From: Paracoccaceae bacterium
GTDB lineage: Bacteria; Pseudomonadota; Alphaproteobacteria; Rhodobacterales; Rhodobacteraceae
Assembly (NCBI GenBank): GCA_029862205.1
Contig: JAOTXT010000006.1
Location: 1-64,000 of the forward strand
DNA: 64,000 nt
Reading direction: 5' to 3'
Position 1 is the first letter of the stretch. Every line of letters begins with the position of its first letter. The notes beneath the pieces are model-generated. The model made no database searches. It was not told the origin of the DNA and saw only the letters and a program-made list of their open reading frames with translations. A program made the translations under genes and the position numbers. This document shows positions 1 to 10,276 of the stretch, piece after piece.

Positions 1-1338
1 GCCGTCACCTGCGGTCTCGCCCGCGCCGCGATCGGCGATATCGACCGCTGCTGGGAGGCGGTCAAGCACGCCAAGCGGCCCCGCATCCACACCTTTATCG
101 GCACCTCGCCCTTGCACCGGGAATACCAGCTCAGCATGTCCGCCGAGCAGGTGCTGGACAAAATCGCCGAGACCGTCAGCCATGCGCGCAACTATTGCGA
201 GGATGTGCAGTGGTCACCCATGGACGCGACCCGGACCGAGCATGACTATCTCTGCAAGGCGGTCGAGGTGGCAGTCGAGGCGGGCGCCACGACGATCAAC
301 ATCCCCGACACGGTCGGCTATACCGCACCACGCGAAAGCGCCGACCTCATCCGGATGCTGCGCGAGCGTGTGCCGGGAATTGAGGACGTGACGATCTCGA
401 CCCATTGCCACAACGATCTGGGCATGGCGGTGGCGAACTCGCTCGCCGCCGTCGAGGCGGGCGCGCGCCAGGTCGAATGCACCATCAACGGCCTGGGCGA
501 GCGGGCGGGCAATGCCGCGCTGGAAGAGGTCGTGATGGCGCTCAAGGTGCGCAATGACATCATGCCTTTCGAGACCGGCATCGATACCACACGGATCATC
601 CAGATCAGCCGCACAGTCGCCGCGGTCTCGGGCTTCCCCGTTCAATACAACAAGGCCATCGTCGGCAAGAATGCCTTCGCGCACGAGAGCGGCATCCATC
701 AGGACGGCGTGCTGAAGAACGCCGAGACCTTCGAGATCATGCGGCCCGAGCATGTGGGCCTGGTGGAATCCTCGCTGCCCATGGGCAAGCATTCCGGCCG
801 CCACGCCTTCAAGACCAAGCTCGAGGAATTGGGGATCGACCTGGGCCAGAACGCCATGCAGGACGCCTTCGTACGGTTCAAGGCGCTCGCCGACCGCAAG
901 AAGGAGGTCTATGACGACGATATCGTGGCGCTGGTCGAGGAAAGCACGGCGACCGCGAGCGCCGAGCGGATCAAGCTCAAGTTCCTGCGGGTGATTTGCG
1001 GCACCGAGGCCCCGCAATCGGCCGACATCATCCTGGAAATCGACGGCACCGAGCACAGCCATACCGCTCAGGGCGACGGGCCCGTGGATGCCGCCTTCAA
1101 CGCGGTCAAGGCCCTGGTGCCGCACGAAGCGACCTTGGAGCTTTACCAGGTCCATGCAGTGACCGAAGGCACGGATGCCCAGGCCACCGTCAGCGTGCGG
1201 ATGCGCGAGGCGGGCAAGATCGTCACCGCCCAGTCCTCGGACACCGACACGGTCGTCGCCTCGTGCCGGGCGTACGTCCACGCACTGAACAAGCTCTTGG
1301 TGCGGCGCGAAAAGACCAAGCCTGCCGTCGCCGTTTGA
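1..1338 (+). CDS. leuA: 2-isopropylmalate synthase, 5' end outside the window
   Basis: First committed step of leucine synthesis: acetyl-CoA plus 2-oxoisovalerate gives 2-isopropylmalate, in the cytoplasm. The reading frame is open from base 1, so 445 residues are visible and roughly 70 N-terminal residues lie upstream. Visible family signatures are the TFIGTSPLHR stretch near the left edge, the HCHNDLGMAVANS motif (positions about 409-447) carrying metal-binding His residues, and INGLGERAGNAALEE just after it. The last 130 or so residues form the C-terminal domain that binds leucine in feedback-inhibited enzymes. A hairpin terminator follows at 1364-1394. Homocitrate and citramalate synthases are relatives, but this two-domain form fits LeuA best. 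Confidence 0.93.
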   Translation, partial: AVTCGLARAAIGDIDRCWEAVKHAKRPRIHTFIGTSPLHREYQLSMSAEQVLDKIAETVSHARNYCEDVQWSPMDATRTEHDYLCKAVEVAVEAGATTINIPDTVGYTAPRESADLIRMLRERVPGIEDVTISTHCHNDLGMAVANSLAAVEAGARQVECTINGLGERAGNAALEEVVMALKVRNDIMPFETGIDTTRIIQISRTVAAVSGFPVQYNKAIVGKNAFAHESGIHQDGVLKNAETFEIMRPEHVGLVESSLPMGKHSGRHAFKTKLEELGIDLGQNAMQDAFVRFKALADRKKEVYDDDIVALVEESTATASAERIKLKFLRVICGTEAPQSADIILEIDGTEHSHTAQGDGPVDAAFNAVKALVPHEATLELYQVHAVTEGTDAQATVSVRMREAGKIVTAQSSDTDTVVASCRAYVHALNKLLVRREKTKPAVAV

Positions 1339-1363
1339 CTTGCGGCAGGCTCTTGATACGGAC

Positions 1364-1392
1364 GCGGGGGCGAAAGTGCCCCCGCTTTCTCT

Positions 1393-1394
<2 letters not shown>
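1364..1394 (+). terminator. Rho-independent terminator after leuA
   Basis: GCGGGGGC pairs with GCCCCCGC across a short GAAAGT loop (1364-1385), followed by a T-rich run to 1394. It ends leuA transcription. The T run overlaps the -35 box of the next promoter. Confidence 0.85.
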
Positions 1395-2531
<1,137 letters not shown>

Positions 2532-2545
2532 CCAGGAGGTGACCC

Positions 2546-3451
2546 TTGAGGCGTCCAGCCTCACAGCAGGAAACCGCACTGACCCGGATGGTGCACCGTA
2601 TCCTGCTGGGTCTGGTGGTCGTGGTCTCGATCCTGCTCCTGATCCTCTGGCGTAGCGACAATCCCCGGCTGGAGCGCCTGCGCCTGACCGTCGCCGACGC
2701 ATTATTGCCCTCGATGAGCTGGTTCAGCGAGCCGATGCAGTTCGCCTCGGCGATGACCAAGGACTACCGGAACTTCTTCGACGTCTACAACCAGAACCGC
2801 GAGCTGAGGCGCGAGATACAGCGCCTGAGGGCCTGGCGCGACACGGCGCGCCAACTCGAGGAAGAGAACGCCCAGCTTCGCGCCCTCAACAACGTGCGAC
2901 TTGCCGTGCGCAGCACGTTCGTTACTGGCGACATCGTGGCGGATTCCGGCGGACCGTTCCTGCAATCGGCCCTGGTCAATGTGGGCGCGCGCGACGGCGT
3001 GATCGACGGATCGGCGGCGGTCGATGGCAACGGGCTGGTCGGGCGTGTCGTGGGCGTGGGGGAACACGCGACCCGGCTGCTTTTGCTGACGGATTTCTCA
3101 TCGCGGGTCCCCGTTGCGATTCAGCCCTCTGGCCTTAGCGCCATCCTGTCTGGCGACGGCACGACGGCGCCACTGATCGAATTCCTGGAAAGCCCGGACG
3201 AAGTCTCACCCGGCGATCTGGTGCGAACATCCGGCGATGGCGGGGTCTTCCCCCCCGACCTCCCGGTCGGACGCCTTATCGTGGTTCCCGGCGGCACTTG
3301 GCGCGTCGCGCTGGCCGCCGATTTCGCCCGTCTCGAATTCGTCCGGGTGCTGCGCTATACGCCCGATATCCGGATCGACCGCCCGGGCGGGCTGATCATC
3401 TCGCGCCCCGAGCGCGAGGGCCCCGCGCCCCCTGCGGCGGATGGAGGCTGA
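2546..3451 (+). CDS. mreC: Rod shape-determining protein MreC
   Basis: Periplasmic scaffold anchored in the inner membrane that links MreB to PBP2 and RodA. The TTG start at 2546 is supported by AGGAGGT at 2534-2540. A single membrane helix (about residues 14-36, VVVVSILLLILW) is followed by a coiled coil (about 70-115, rich in RELRREIQRL-type heptads). The beta-barrel core then carries VGRVVGVGEHATRLLLLTD, the usual MreC signature. The short Pro-rich tail is poorly conserved. It starts 14 bases after mreB and ends 3 bases before mreD, so it is co-transcribed. Confidence 0.93.
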   Translation: MRRPASQQETALTRMVHRILLGLVVVVSILLLILWRSDNPRLERLRLTVADALLPSMSWFSEPMQFASAMTKDYRNFFDVYNQNRELRREIQRLRAWRDTARQLEEENAQLRALNNVRLAVRSTFVTGDIVADSGGPFLQSALVNVGARDGVIDGSAAVDGNGLVGRVVGVGEHATRLLLLTDFSSRVPVAIQPSGLSAILSGDGTTAPLIEFLESPDEVSPGDLVRTSGDGGVFPPDLPVGRLIVVPGGTWRVALAADFARLEFVRVLRYTPDIRIDRPGGLIISRPEREGPAPPAADGG

Positions 3452-3454
3452 GCG

Positions 3455-3979
3455 ATGGAGCCGTCGCAGTGGTTCGCGCCGTGGCGCCTGGTCCAGATCG
3501 CCCTATTCATGGGATTGGGGCTGGGGGCAATCTTTATCGAGGCGGCGCCGCTTGGCCTGACTGCGAATGCCTATCCCTCGCCGGATCTTCTGTTCTGCGT
3601 TGTCGCGTTCTGGGCCACACGACGGCCGGAATCCACGGCCCTGTTGGCGGTCTTCGCGCTGGGCCTGGTCCGTGACCTAATCACCGACGCGCCCGTGGGC
3701 GGCGGTGTTCTGACCCTGGTTCTGGCGGCAGAGTTCCTCAAGGCGCTCAGCCAAGGACTGGGACGCCGCAACTTCGTCACGCAATTTCTGCTGATCGCGC
3801 TCGTCTCCGGAATCGTGGTCCTGGTGCAATGGGCCATCGTCATCGCCCTTCTGGCGCCACCGCCCTATCTCTTCGACCTGATCCGACAATGGCTGGCGAC
3901 GCTTGCCGCCTATCTGGCGGTCGTGCTGGTCTTCCGCGGCCTCTTCCGGATGCGTTGGCCGAAACCGGCGGTGGTGTGA
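3455..3979 (+). CDS. mreD: Rod shape-determining protein MreD
   Basis: Small integral membrane partner of MreC in the elongasome. The 174-residue protein has about five hydrophobic helices and the short charged loops typical of MreD. Residues PSPDLLFCVVAFWATRRPE and LGLVRDLITDAPVGG match the conserved DLL and RDL regions. Sequence identity is low across this family, so position counts heavily: it sits exactly between mreC and the PBP2 gene. The ATG is 3 bases after the mreC stop. Confidence 0.9.
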   Translation: MEPSQWFAPWRLVQIALFMGLGLGAIFIEAAPLGLTANAYPSPDLLFCVVAFWATRRPESTALLAVFALGLVRDLITDAPVGGGVLTLVLAAEFLKALSQGLGRRNFVTQFLLIALVSGIVVLVQWAIVIALLAPPPYLFDLIRQWLATLAAYLAVVLVFRGLFRMRWPKPAVV

Positions 3980-3984
3980 AGCCC

Positions 3985-5958
3985 ATGTCCCTGAACCGCG
4001 ACCGACGGGCCCGCCGCGAAGCCCAACGCCGGAACGAGGCACTCGGCGCCGAAACCCGGCCCGTGACCCGGCGCGGCTTGTTCCTTCTGGGTGCGCAGCT
4101 GGTCTTTGGCGCGGTCCTCGCTTACCGGATGCGCCAGCTTCAGGTGGTCGAGGCCGAGCGTTACTTGCTGTTGGCCGAGGAGAACCGGATCAACTTGCAA
4201 CTCATCCCCCCTGTTCGGGCCGAAATCTTCGACCGCAATGGCGTGCCCCTGGCGGTCAATCGTCAGAATTATCGGGTGGTGGTCGTGCGCGAGCGTGCGG
4301 GCGACGTCGAGAAAACGCTCGACCGGTTGGGTCTGGTCATCGACATCCCCGACCACCGGCGCGAACGCATCCGCAAGGAAATGCACCGAAAGAGCGCCTT
4401 CGTGCCGGTCAGCGTGGCCGAGTATCTCGATTGGAAGAATTTTGCCGCGGTCAATGCCAATCTGCCGTCGCTGAACGGCGTCCATCCCGAAGTCGGCCTC
4501 TCTCGAGGCTACGAGAACGGGCCGCTCACCGCCCATGTAGTCGGTTACGTCGGGCGGGTCACCGAGCGCGAAATCGAAGCCCAGAAAAACCCCGATCCGG
4601 TCCTGCAGATCCCCGATTTTCAGATCGGTAAGACCGGGATCGAGCGGGCGATCGAGGCGCAGCTGCGCGGCGAAGCAGGCACCCGTCGGATCGAAATCAA
4701 TGCGGCGGGCCGTGTGATCCGCGAGATCGATCGTATCGACGGCGCGCCCGGCACGGACCTGCACCTGACCCTGGACCTGGCGCTGCAGGCTTACTGCCAC
4801 GAGCGATTGGGCGAGGCGAGCGCCGCGGTCGTCGTGATGGATACCAACAATGGCGATCTGGTGGGATTGGTCTCGAACCCCAGTTACAATCCTAATCTCT
4901 TTGTGCGCGGCATTTCGCCCGACGATTGGAACGCCCTGTTGAACGACAAATACCGCCCACTGGCGAACAAATGGGCCAGTGGCATGTATCCGCCGGGTTC
5001 GACCTTCAAGATGGTGGTCGCGCTGGCGGCGCTCAAGGCCGGCGTCATCGACCCCAACGAGCGTATTTTCTGCGGCGGCAGCATCAAGGTGGGCCGCCGG
5101 CGCTTCCATTGTTGGAAGCGGGGCGGCCATGGTCATGTGCGCATGATCAAGTCGCTCGAGGAATCCTGTGACATTTACTACTACGAGATGGCCAAGCGCG
5201 TCGGAATCGACCGGATTGCGGAGATGGCGCGCCAGTTCGGACTGGGCGCTGAGGCGGATTTGCCAATCCCGGCGATCAAGGGCGGATTGATCCCGGACGA
5301 AGCCTGGAAGCGGCGGATCCATGACGAAGTCTGGCAATTGGGGGACTCGCTGAACTCGGCGATCGGTCAGGGCTTTGTGCTGACGACGCCCTTGCAGTTG
5401 GCGGTAATGACGGCGCGGATCGCCTCGGGCAAGGCGGTTGAACCGCGCCTGATCCGGGCGCGCGGAGGAGTGCCGATCCCAGTTACCGAGCCCGCGGCTT
5501 TGGGCATTCCCAAGGGACATTTCGATCTGGTGCGCAAGGGGATGCACGAGGTTGTCAATTCCAAGCGCGGCACCGCGCGCCGATCCCGGATCGCCGATGA
5601 CGAGATGCGCATGGCCGGCAAGACCGGCACGAGCCAGGTCAGGAGCATCACCGCGGCCGAGCGCGCCGCCGGCGTCTTCAAGAACGAGGACCTGCCGTGG
5701 GAACGGCGCGACCATGCGCTTTTCGTCTCCTACGCGCCTTTCAACAAGCCCCGCTATGCGGTCGCGGTCGTCGTCGAGCATGGCGGCGGCGGCTCGAAGG
5801 CAGCCGCGCCAATCGCACGCGACGTGATGATGCGCGCGCTCTATGGGCCCGAGATACCGCTTAGGGCCTACCCGCCCGGCCAGCGGCCTGAGCGGCCATC
5901 GCCGGAACCGGCACCCAGGCCCAGCCAGGACCGCGGCACATCGAGGATCCGCACATGA
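3985..5958 (+). CDS. mrdA: Penicillin-binding protein 2 (peptidoglycan DD-transpeptidase)
   Basis: Class B transpeptidase that cross-links new lateral-wall peptidoglycan in the periplasm with RodA. The ATG at 3985 gives 657 residues; a GTG at 3976, overlapping the mreD stop, is an alternative, and the longer open frame upstream is the mreD shadow. A short cytoplasmic arm precedes one membrane anchor (about residues 30-45). The catalytic SxxK is Ser339-Thr-Phe-Lys342 in PPGSTFK, the second motif is SCD in SLEESCDIYY, and the third is Lys546-Thr-Gly-Thr. The C-terminus is Pro/Arg rich. Its last 4 bases overlap the rodA start (ATGA). Confidence 0.95.
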   Translation: MSLNRDRRARREAQRRNEALGAETRPVTRRGLFLLGAQLVFGAVLAYRMRQLQVVEAERYLLLAEENRINLQLIPPVRAEIFDRNGVPLAVNRQNYRVVVVRERAGDVEKTLDRLGLVIDIPDHRRERIRKEMHRKSAFVPVSVAEYLDWKNFAAVNANLPSLNGVHPEVGLSRGYENGPLTAHVVGYVGRVTEREIEAQKNPDPVLQIPDFQIGKTGIERAIEAQLRGEAGTRRIEINAAGRVIREIDRIDGAPGTDLHLTLDLALQAYCHERLGEASAAVVVMDTNNGDLVGLVSNPSYNPNLFVRGISPDDWNALLNDKYRPLANKWASGMYPPGSTFKMVVALAALKAGVIDPNERIFCGGSIKVGRRRFHCWKRGGHGHVRMIKSLEESCDIYYYEMAKRVGIDRIAEMARQFGLGAEADLPIPAIKGGLIPDEAWKRRIHDEVWQLGDSLNSAIGQGFVLTTPLQLAVMTARIASGKAVEPRLIRARGGVPIPVTEPAALGIPKGHFDLVRKGMHEVVNSKRGTARRSRIADDEMRMAGKTGTSQVRSITAAERAAGVFKNEDLPWERRDHALFVSYAPFNKPRYAVAVVVEHGGGGSKAAAPIARDVMMRALYGPEIPLRAYPPGQRPERPSPEPAPRPSQDRGTSRIRT

Positions 5959-7085
5959 GCGTCGCATCGGCTCCTGTAAAGGTTGGACTCGCGCGCAAGA
6001 TCTTGCGGATAAATTGGGCCCTTTTCCTGTTGATCTGCGCCATCGCCGGCATCGGATTCCTGATGCTCTATTCGGTGGCCGGCGGATCGCTGGACCCCTG
6101 GGCACGGCCGCAGATGACGCGCTTCGCAGCCGGAATAGTGCTGATGCTGATCGTTGCCCTGATCGATATCCGCTTCTTCCGCTGGGCCTCTCCGCTGGCC
6201 TATCTCGGCGCCCTGGGGCTCTTGGTGGCGGTCGAATTCATCGGGAAGAGCGGCATGGGTGCGCAGCGTTGGATCCTGCTTGGGCCGGTGCAGCTCCAGC
6301 CCTCGGAGTTGATGAAGATCGCGCTCGTGATGGCCCTGGCACGCTACTATACTTGGCTCGACCGCGGCCGCGTTTCGCATCCGTTTTGGCTGCTGCCGCC
6401 ACTTGCGCTGATTGCTGTTCCGATGCTGCTGGTGCTCAGACAGCCCGATCTGGGCACGGCCATATTGCTGGGCGCGGGCGGCACGATGGTGATGTTCCTG
6501 GCCGGGGTCAGCTGGTGGTATTTCGGCACCGCGATCACACTTGGCGTGGGCGGGATCTATACGGTGATGACGTCGCGCGGAACCGATTGGCAACTCTTGA
6601 AGGATTACCAGTTCCGGCGCATCGACACTTTCCTGGACCCGGATACGGATCCGCTAGGCGCTGGCTACAATATCACCCAGTCGAAGATCGCCATGGGTTC
6701 GGGCGGCTTTTCCGGGCGGGGCTTCATGCAAGGCACCCAGACCCGGCTGAACTTCCTGCCCGAAAAGCATACCGATTTCATCTTCACAACGCTGAGCGAG
6801 GAATTCGGCTTCGCGGGGTCGGTCTCGCTTTTGGGTCTCTACCTTTTGGTCGTCGTCTTTGGCATCGCCTCCATGCTGCGTAACCGTGACCGGTTCGGCG
6901 CGCTTCTGACCGGCGGCCTGACCTCAACCTTCTTCCTGTTCTTCGCGGTCAACATGGCAATGGTAACCGGGCTGATGCCGGTTGTCGGCGTGCCGCTGCC
7001 GCTCGTCAGCTATGGAGGCACGGCAATGTTGGTCTTGCTCCTGGCCTTTGGATTGATCCAGTCTGCCCACGTCCATCGTCGCTGA
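5955..7085 (+). CDS. rodA: Rod shape-determining peptidoglycan glycosyltransferase RodA
   Basis: SEDS-family polymerase that elongates glycan strands from lipid II with PBP2. It has 376 residues, the usual length, with about ten membrane helices. The family signature FLPEKHTDFIFTTLSEEFGF lies in the large loop (about residues 273-292), and PLPLVSYGGTAMLV is near the C-terminus. The ATGA overlap with mrdA implies translational coupling. It is the last gene of the mre operon; no clear terminator follows. Confidence 0.95.
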   Translation: MSVASAPVKVGLARKILRINWALFLLICAIAGIGFLMLYSVAGGSLDPWARPQMTRFAAGIVLMLIVALIDIRFFRWASPLAYLGALGLLVAVEFIGKSGMGAQRWILLGPVQLQPSELMKIALVMALARYYTWLDRGRVSHPFWLLPPLALIAVPMLLVLRQPDLGTAILLGAGGTMVMFLAGVSWWYFGTAITLGVGGIYTVMTSRGTDWQLLKDYQFRRIDTFLDPDTDPLGAGYNITQSKIAMGSGGFSGRGFMQGTQTRLNFLPEKHTDFIFTTLSEEFGFAGSVSLLGLYLLVVVFGIASMLRNRDRFGALLTGGLTSTFFLFFAVNMAMVTGLMPVVGVPLPLVSYGGTAMLVLLLAFGLIQSAHVHRR

Positions 7086-7112
7086 TAGCGACGCTTTCGG
7101 GGGGCGAACATC

Positions 7113-8060
7113 ATGGTACCGACCGTCGTCTATGCCGGTAGCGCGGAGAAACGCGACGCCTATCGGACGCATCTTTCGGCGGCCGCGCGGAAGGCAGGGC
7201 TTGCGATCGACCTGCAAATGAATCCAGGCGACGTTGATCCGGAAAAGGTCGACTACCTGGTCTATTCGAACGATGGTCCGGTCATGGATTTCACGCCCTT
7301 CAATAGTCTAAAGGGCATCCTGAACCTCTGGGCCGGGGTCGATACACTGCTCAAGCGCGATCCGCCCGCACACATCCCCATCGTGCGCATGGTCGAGGAC
7401 GGCCTGACGCTCGGCATGGTCGACTATGTCTCGGGCCATGCGCTGCGACACCACCTGGATGTCGACCGTTACATCCACGCTTCGCCCATCGAGGAATGGG
7501 AGGTGGACTTCCCGCCTTTGGCCCGTGACCGGACCGTCGGGGTGCTGGGCCTCGGCGCGCTGGGCGCCGCATGTGCACGCGCCCTGGCCGGTCACGGCTT
7601 CCGGGTGCTTGGCTGGTCGCGGAACCAAAAGCAGATCGATGGCGTCGAGTGCCGTTCGGGCGACAAAGACCTGGACGCGACCATCGCTGAGACCGAAATC
7701 CTGGTCCTGCTGCTCCCCTATACGCGCCAGACCGAGCGTATCCTCAATGCCGAACGCATCGCTCTGATGCCGCTCGACGCCTGCCTGATCAACGCCGCGC
7801 GCGGACAGTTGATCGACCACCAAGCATTGCTCGAAGCGTTGAACACGGGGCTTCTGCGCCACGCCACTATGGATGTCTACGACGTCGAGCCCCTGCCCCC
7901 GGACGATCCCTACTGGATCCATCCCCGGGTCACGGTCACGCCACATATCGCCAGTGTGACCCGGCCCGAAACAGCGAGCCTTGCGATCATTGAACAAATC
8001 GCCAGGCACGACCGGGGCGAGGCATTCTTGCATGTTGTAGACCGGGCGCGAGGCTACTAA
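7113..8060 (+). CDS. GhrA-like 2-hydroxyacid dehydrogenase (glyoxylate/hydroxypyruvate reductase type)
   Basis: NAD(P)H-dependent reduction of a 2-keto acid, probably glyoxylate or hydroxypyruvate. The 315-residue protein has the Rossmann motif VGVLGLGALGAACARALAG (about residues 143-161). The catalytic Arg is in INAARGQLID, the Glu follows DVYDVEPLPPDDPYW, and the His is in VTPHIASVTRP. The PYWIHPRVTVTPHIAS ending is typical of GhrA. The start is preceded by GGGGGGCG. It follows rodA by 27 bases on the same strand but has no functional link to wall synthesis. The exact substrate cannot be read from sequence. Confidence 0.82.
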   Translation: MVPTVVYAGSAEKRDAYRTHLSAAARKAGLAIDLQMNPGDVDPEKVDYLVYSNDGPVMDFTPFNSLKGILNLWAGVDTLLKRDPPAHIPIVRMVEDGLTLGMVDYVSGHALRHHLDVDRYIHASPIEEWEVDFPPLARDRTVGVLGLGALGAACARALAGHGFRVLGWSRNQKQIDGVECRSGDKDLDATIAETEILVLLLPYTRQTERILNAERIALMPLDACLINAARGQLIDHQALLEALNTGLLRHATMDVYDVEPLPPDDPYWIHPRVTVTPHIASVTRPETASLAIIEQIARHDRGEAFLHVVDRARGY

Positions 8061-8105
8061 GTTCCCCCGGATCGCTGGTGGGAAACCGGCGTTAGGAAAA
8101 GACCA

Positions 8106-8876
8106 ATGGCGTTGAAACGCAAGCGGACCGCCACCCCGCCAGGTGGCGGCGGAAAACCAGAGCGCCGTCGGCCAGGATTCTGGCATTCAGCACGGGCGAA
8201 TTTCCTTACAGGTGTAATCGTCGTCGCTCCCGTGGTGTTGACGCTCTATCTAACCTGGGCCTTCATCACGTTTGTCGATGCCAAGGTCGTGCCGCTGGTG
8301 CCGGCCCCTTACAATCCGCGCACATATATCGACGCCGACATCCCCGGATTCGGCCTCGTCATATTCTTGGTCTTTACTACTGTCGTCGGATACTTCGCCA
8401 AGCGCGTCTTCGGTAAGCAACTGATTCGCATGGGAGAAAGTATCGTCTCGCGAATGCCGGTGGTGCGCTCCATCTACCATGCGTTGAAACAAATCGTAGA
8501 AACGGTACTAAGTCAGTCAAAAACAACATTTCGCCAAGCTTGCTTGGTTGAATATCCACGCCGCGGCATCTGGGCTATTGCATTTATTGCTACAGAAACC
8601 AAAGGTGAGATTGCCGAAAGGCGGGGTGAGGAGATGGTCAGCATATTTCTGCCAACGACTCCTAATCCCACATCAGGATTTTTGCTTTTTGTCCCTAAGG
8701 AGGATGTCATTCCACTCGACATGACTTTGGAGGAGGCCGCCAAGCTGGTGATCTCCGCCGGTCTCGTGGTTCCCCCGACCAAAGCCGAACGCGATGCGGC
8801 GGCGCGCAATTCCGAGGCGCGCAAACGGGCCATTGCCAGCGCTGCGGGCGCTCGCAACGGTACTCGGCGGCTCTAG
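8106..8876 (+). CDS. DUF502 family membrane protein
   Basis: Function unknown. The N-terminal 25 residues are basic and glycine/proline rich, then two membrane helices follow (about 32-55, TGVIVVAPVVLTLYLTWAFI, and about 80-98, FGLVIFLVFTTVVGYFAK). After them comes the DUF502 core with RMPVVRSIYHALKQIVET and FLPTTPNPTSGFLLFVP. The C-terminal tail is Ala/Arg rich and probably disordered. TAGGAAAAG precedes the ATG. The stretch from about 8480 to 8720 is clearly less GC-rich than its surroundings (near 47 percent by count) and uses AT-ending codons, although the frame stays intact. Confidence 0.85.
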   Translation: MALKRKRTATPPGGGGKPERRRPGFWHSARANFLTGVIVVAPVVLTLYLTWAFITFVDAKVVPLVPAPYNPRTYIDADIPGFGLVIFLVFTTVVGYFAKRVFGKQLIRMGESIVSRMPVVRSIYHALKQIVETVLSQSKTTFRQACLVEYPRRGIWAIAFIATETKGEIAERRGEEMVSIFLPTTPNPTSGFLLFVPKEDVIPLDMTLEEAAKLVISAGLVVPPTKAERDAAARNSEARKRAIASAAGARNGTRRL

Positions 8877-8891
8877 GGTCCAGGTCAGACT

Positions 8892-9521
8892 GTGCTGCAA
8901 CTGCTGACCGCCGCGGTTACCGGCTTTGGGACCGGTTTTTCGCTGATCCTCGCGATCGGCGCGCAGAACGCGTTCGTTCTGCGCCAGGGCTTGCTGCGCG
9001 CGCATGTTTTCTGGGTCAGCCTGATCTGCGCATTGTCGGATGCGATCCTGATCACGATCGGTGTCGTCGCAACCGGCACGTTGAGTCTCGCCTTCCCGGG
9101 CATCATCATCATCCTGACATGGGGCGGCGCCGCATTCCTCGTGGTCTACGGTTTCCTGAGCTTTCGCCGGGCCTTCGACCCTGGCGCTCTGCGCGCCGCA
9201 GACCAAGGAGCGGGCACGCTAGGCGCGGCGGTTGTGACTTGTCTGGCGCTGACTTGGCTAAACCCGCATGTCTACCTGGACACCGTCGGGCTGATCGGCG
9301 CGATCTCGGCGGGTTTCCAATCGAGTGCCGGCAGGATCGCCTATGCGGTCGGGGCCTCATTGTCCAGTTTCGTCTTCTTTTTCGGTCTCGGATTCGGTGC
9401 CCGTTTCCTGGCGCCGATCTTCGCCCTGCCGAAGGCCTGGGCGGTTCTGGACGTGATCATCGCCATCATCATGTGGACCATCGCGGCGAATCTGATCTTC
9501 GGCTCGTTTCACGGAGCATGA
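8892..9521 (+). CDS. LysE/ArgO-family amino acid exporter
   Basis: Inner membrane exporter, probably of basic amino acids. The protein has 209 residues and about six membrane helices. The N-terminal signature GFSLILAIGAQNAFVLRQGL is characteristic of the LysE/ArgO branch, and the conserved LTWLNPHVYLDTVGLIG lies near residue 115. The start is a GTG at 8892 with CCAGGTCAG upstream. Its stop overlaps the next gene by 4 bases. No LysG/ArgP-type regulator is adjacent, so substrate and induction are uncertain. Confidence 0.85.
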   Translation: MLQLLTAAVTGFGTGFSLILAIGAQNAFVLRQGLLRAHVFWVSLICALSDAILITIGVVATGTLSLAFPGIIIILTWGGAAFLVVYGFLSFRRAFDPGALRAADQGAGTLGAAVVTCLALTWLNPHVYLDTVGLIGAISAGFQSSAGRIAYAVGASLSSFVFFFGLGFGARFLAPIFALPKAWAVLDVIIAIIMWTIAANLIFGSFHGA

Positions 9522-10177
9522 CCGAGCTCAGTTATGACGATTGGCTGATCCACCTCTTCGATCACCCGGACAATCAGCCGGAGTGGTATTTCTCGCTGGA
9601 CCATAAATTCATTGAAGTTTCACCGTCTTGCCTCGTCGGCCATGTGCTGAGGCTATTCGAGGCGCCGGCCTTGCTGATAACCCGGTTCAGCGACCAGCAG
9701 ATCGCCTCGGGGCTCAAATACCTGATCGACAACGGCTGCGGCGGCGATCTGCGCCTGTCCGGGCACTCCTCGGTCAGCGACGAGGCCCGGCTGGCCCTGG
9801 CCGAACGGATCGACCGGGTCTACGCACAAATCTTCGCGGCGCGCTGCACGCCGGCGCTTGGGCATCTCTCCGAGGTTCCCGATCAGCCACTGAACATGCT
9901 CTGCTACATGTGGTGGGACATCATTTGCCTCGACCCGACCGGCAGCACCAAGGCCGACCGGCTCTTTCACGAGGCCTTGATCGAGGCGATGGGCAGGAGC
10001 CTCGCCCTGCCCCATGCCGCTTGCCAGGAAGGGGCGCTGCACGGGCTTGGCCATTGGGGCGACGCGGCGCCAACGCGCGCCGAGGCTCTGATCGACGCAT
10101 ACCTGGCCGAGAACCGCGCCGCGCGGCCCGAGCTTGTCGCCTATGCCAAGGCCGCGCGCGGGGGCTGCATTCTCTAG
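9518..10177 (+). CDS. Conserved-looking hypothetical protein coupled to the exporter
   Basis: Not recognised. The ATG at 9518 overlaps the exporter stop (ATGA), giving 219 residues; a longer open frame upstream is a shadow of the exporter. It is soluble and acidic, with no signal peptide or membrane helix. Trp-, His- and Cys-rich patches (EWYFSLDHKFIEVSP, MLCYMWWDIICLDP, HGLGHWGD) and helical C-terminal repeats ending in GGCIL suggest an all-helical, HEAT-like fold, but this is only an impression. Coupling suggests co-expression with the exporter. Confidence 0.6.
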   Translation: MTELSYDDWLIHLFDHPDNQPEWYFSLDHKFIEVSPSCLVGHVLRLFEAPALLITRFSDQQIASGLKYLIDNGCGGDLRLSGHSSVSDEARLALAERIDRVYAQIFAARCTPALGHLSEVPDQPLNMLCYMWWDIICLDPTGSTKADRLFHEALIEAMGRSLALPHAACQEGALHGLGHWGDAAPTRAEALIDAYLAENRAARPELVAYAKAARGGCIL

Positions 10178-10276
10178 CCTGCGTGAGATCCGTTTTCGAC
10201 CGGACCGAACCGGAGCCACGTTTACGCGGGATGGTCGGCGGTTCAGCAGTGTGATTCAAATGGATCGAAAAACCGT

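Noticed and set aside
1320-1350. Inverted repeat GCCTGCCG/CGGCAGGC over the leuA stop
   Set aside because: No T-run follows and the loop contains the stop codon; the hairpin at 1364-1394 is the convincing terminator.
3910-6105. 731-codon open frame antisense to mrdA
   Set aside because: Same cause; PBP2 motifs on the plus strand explain the sequence fully.
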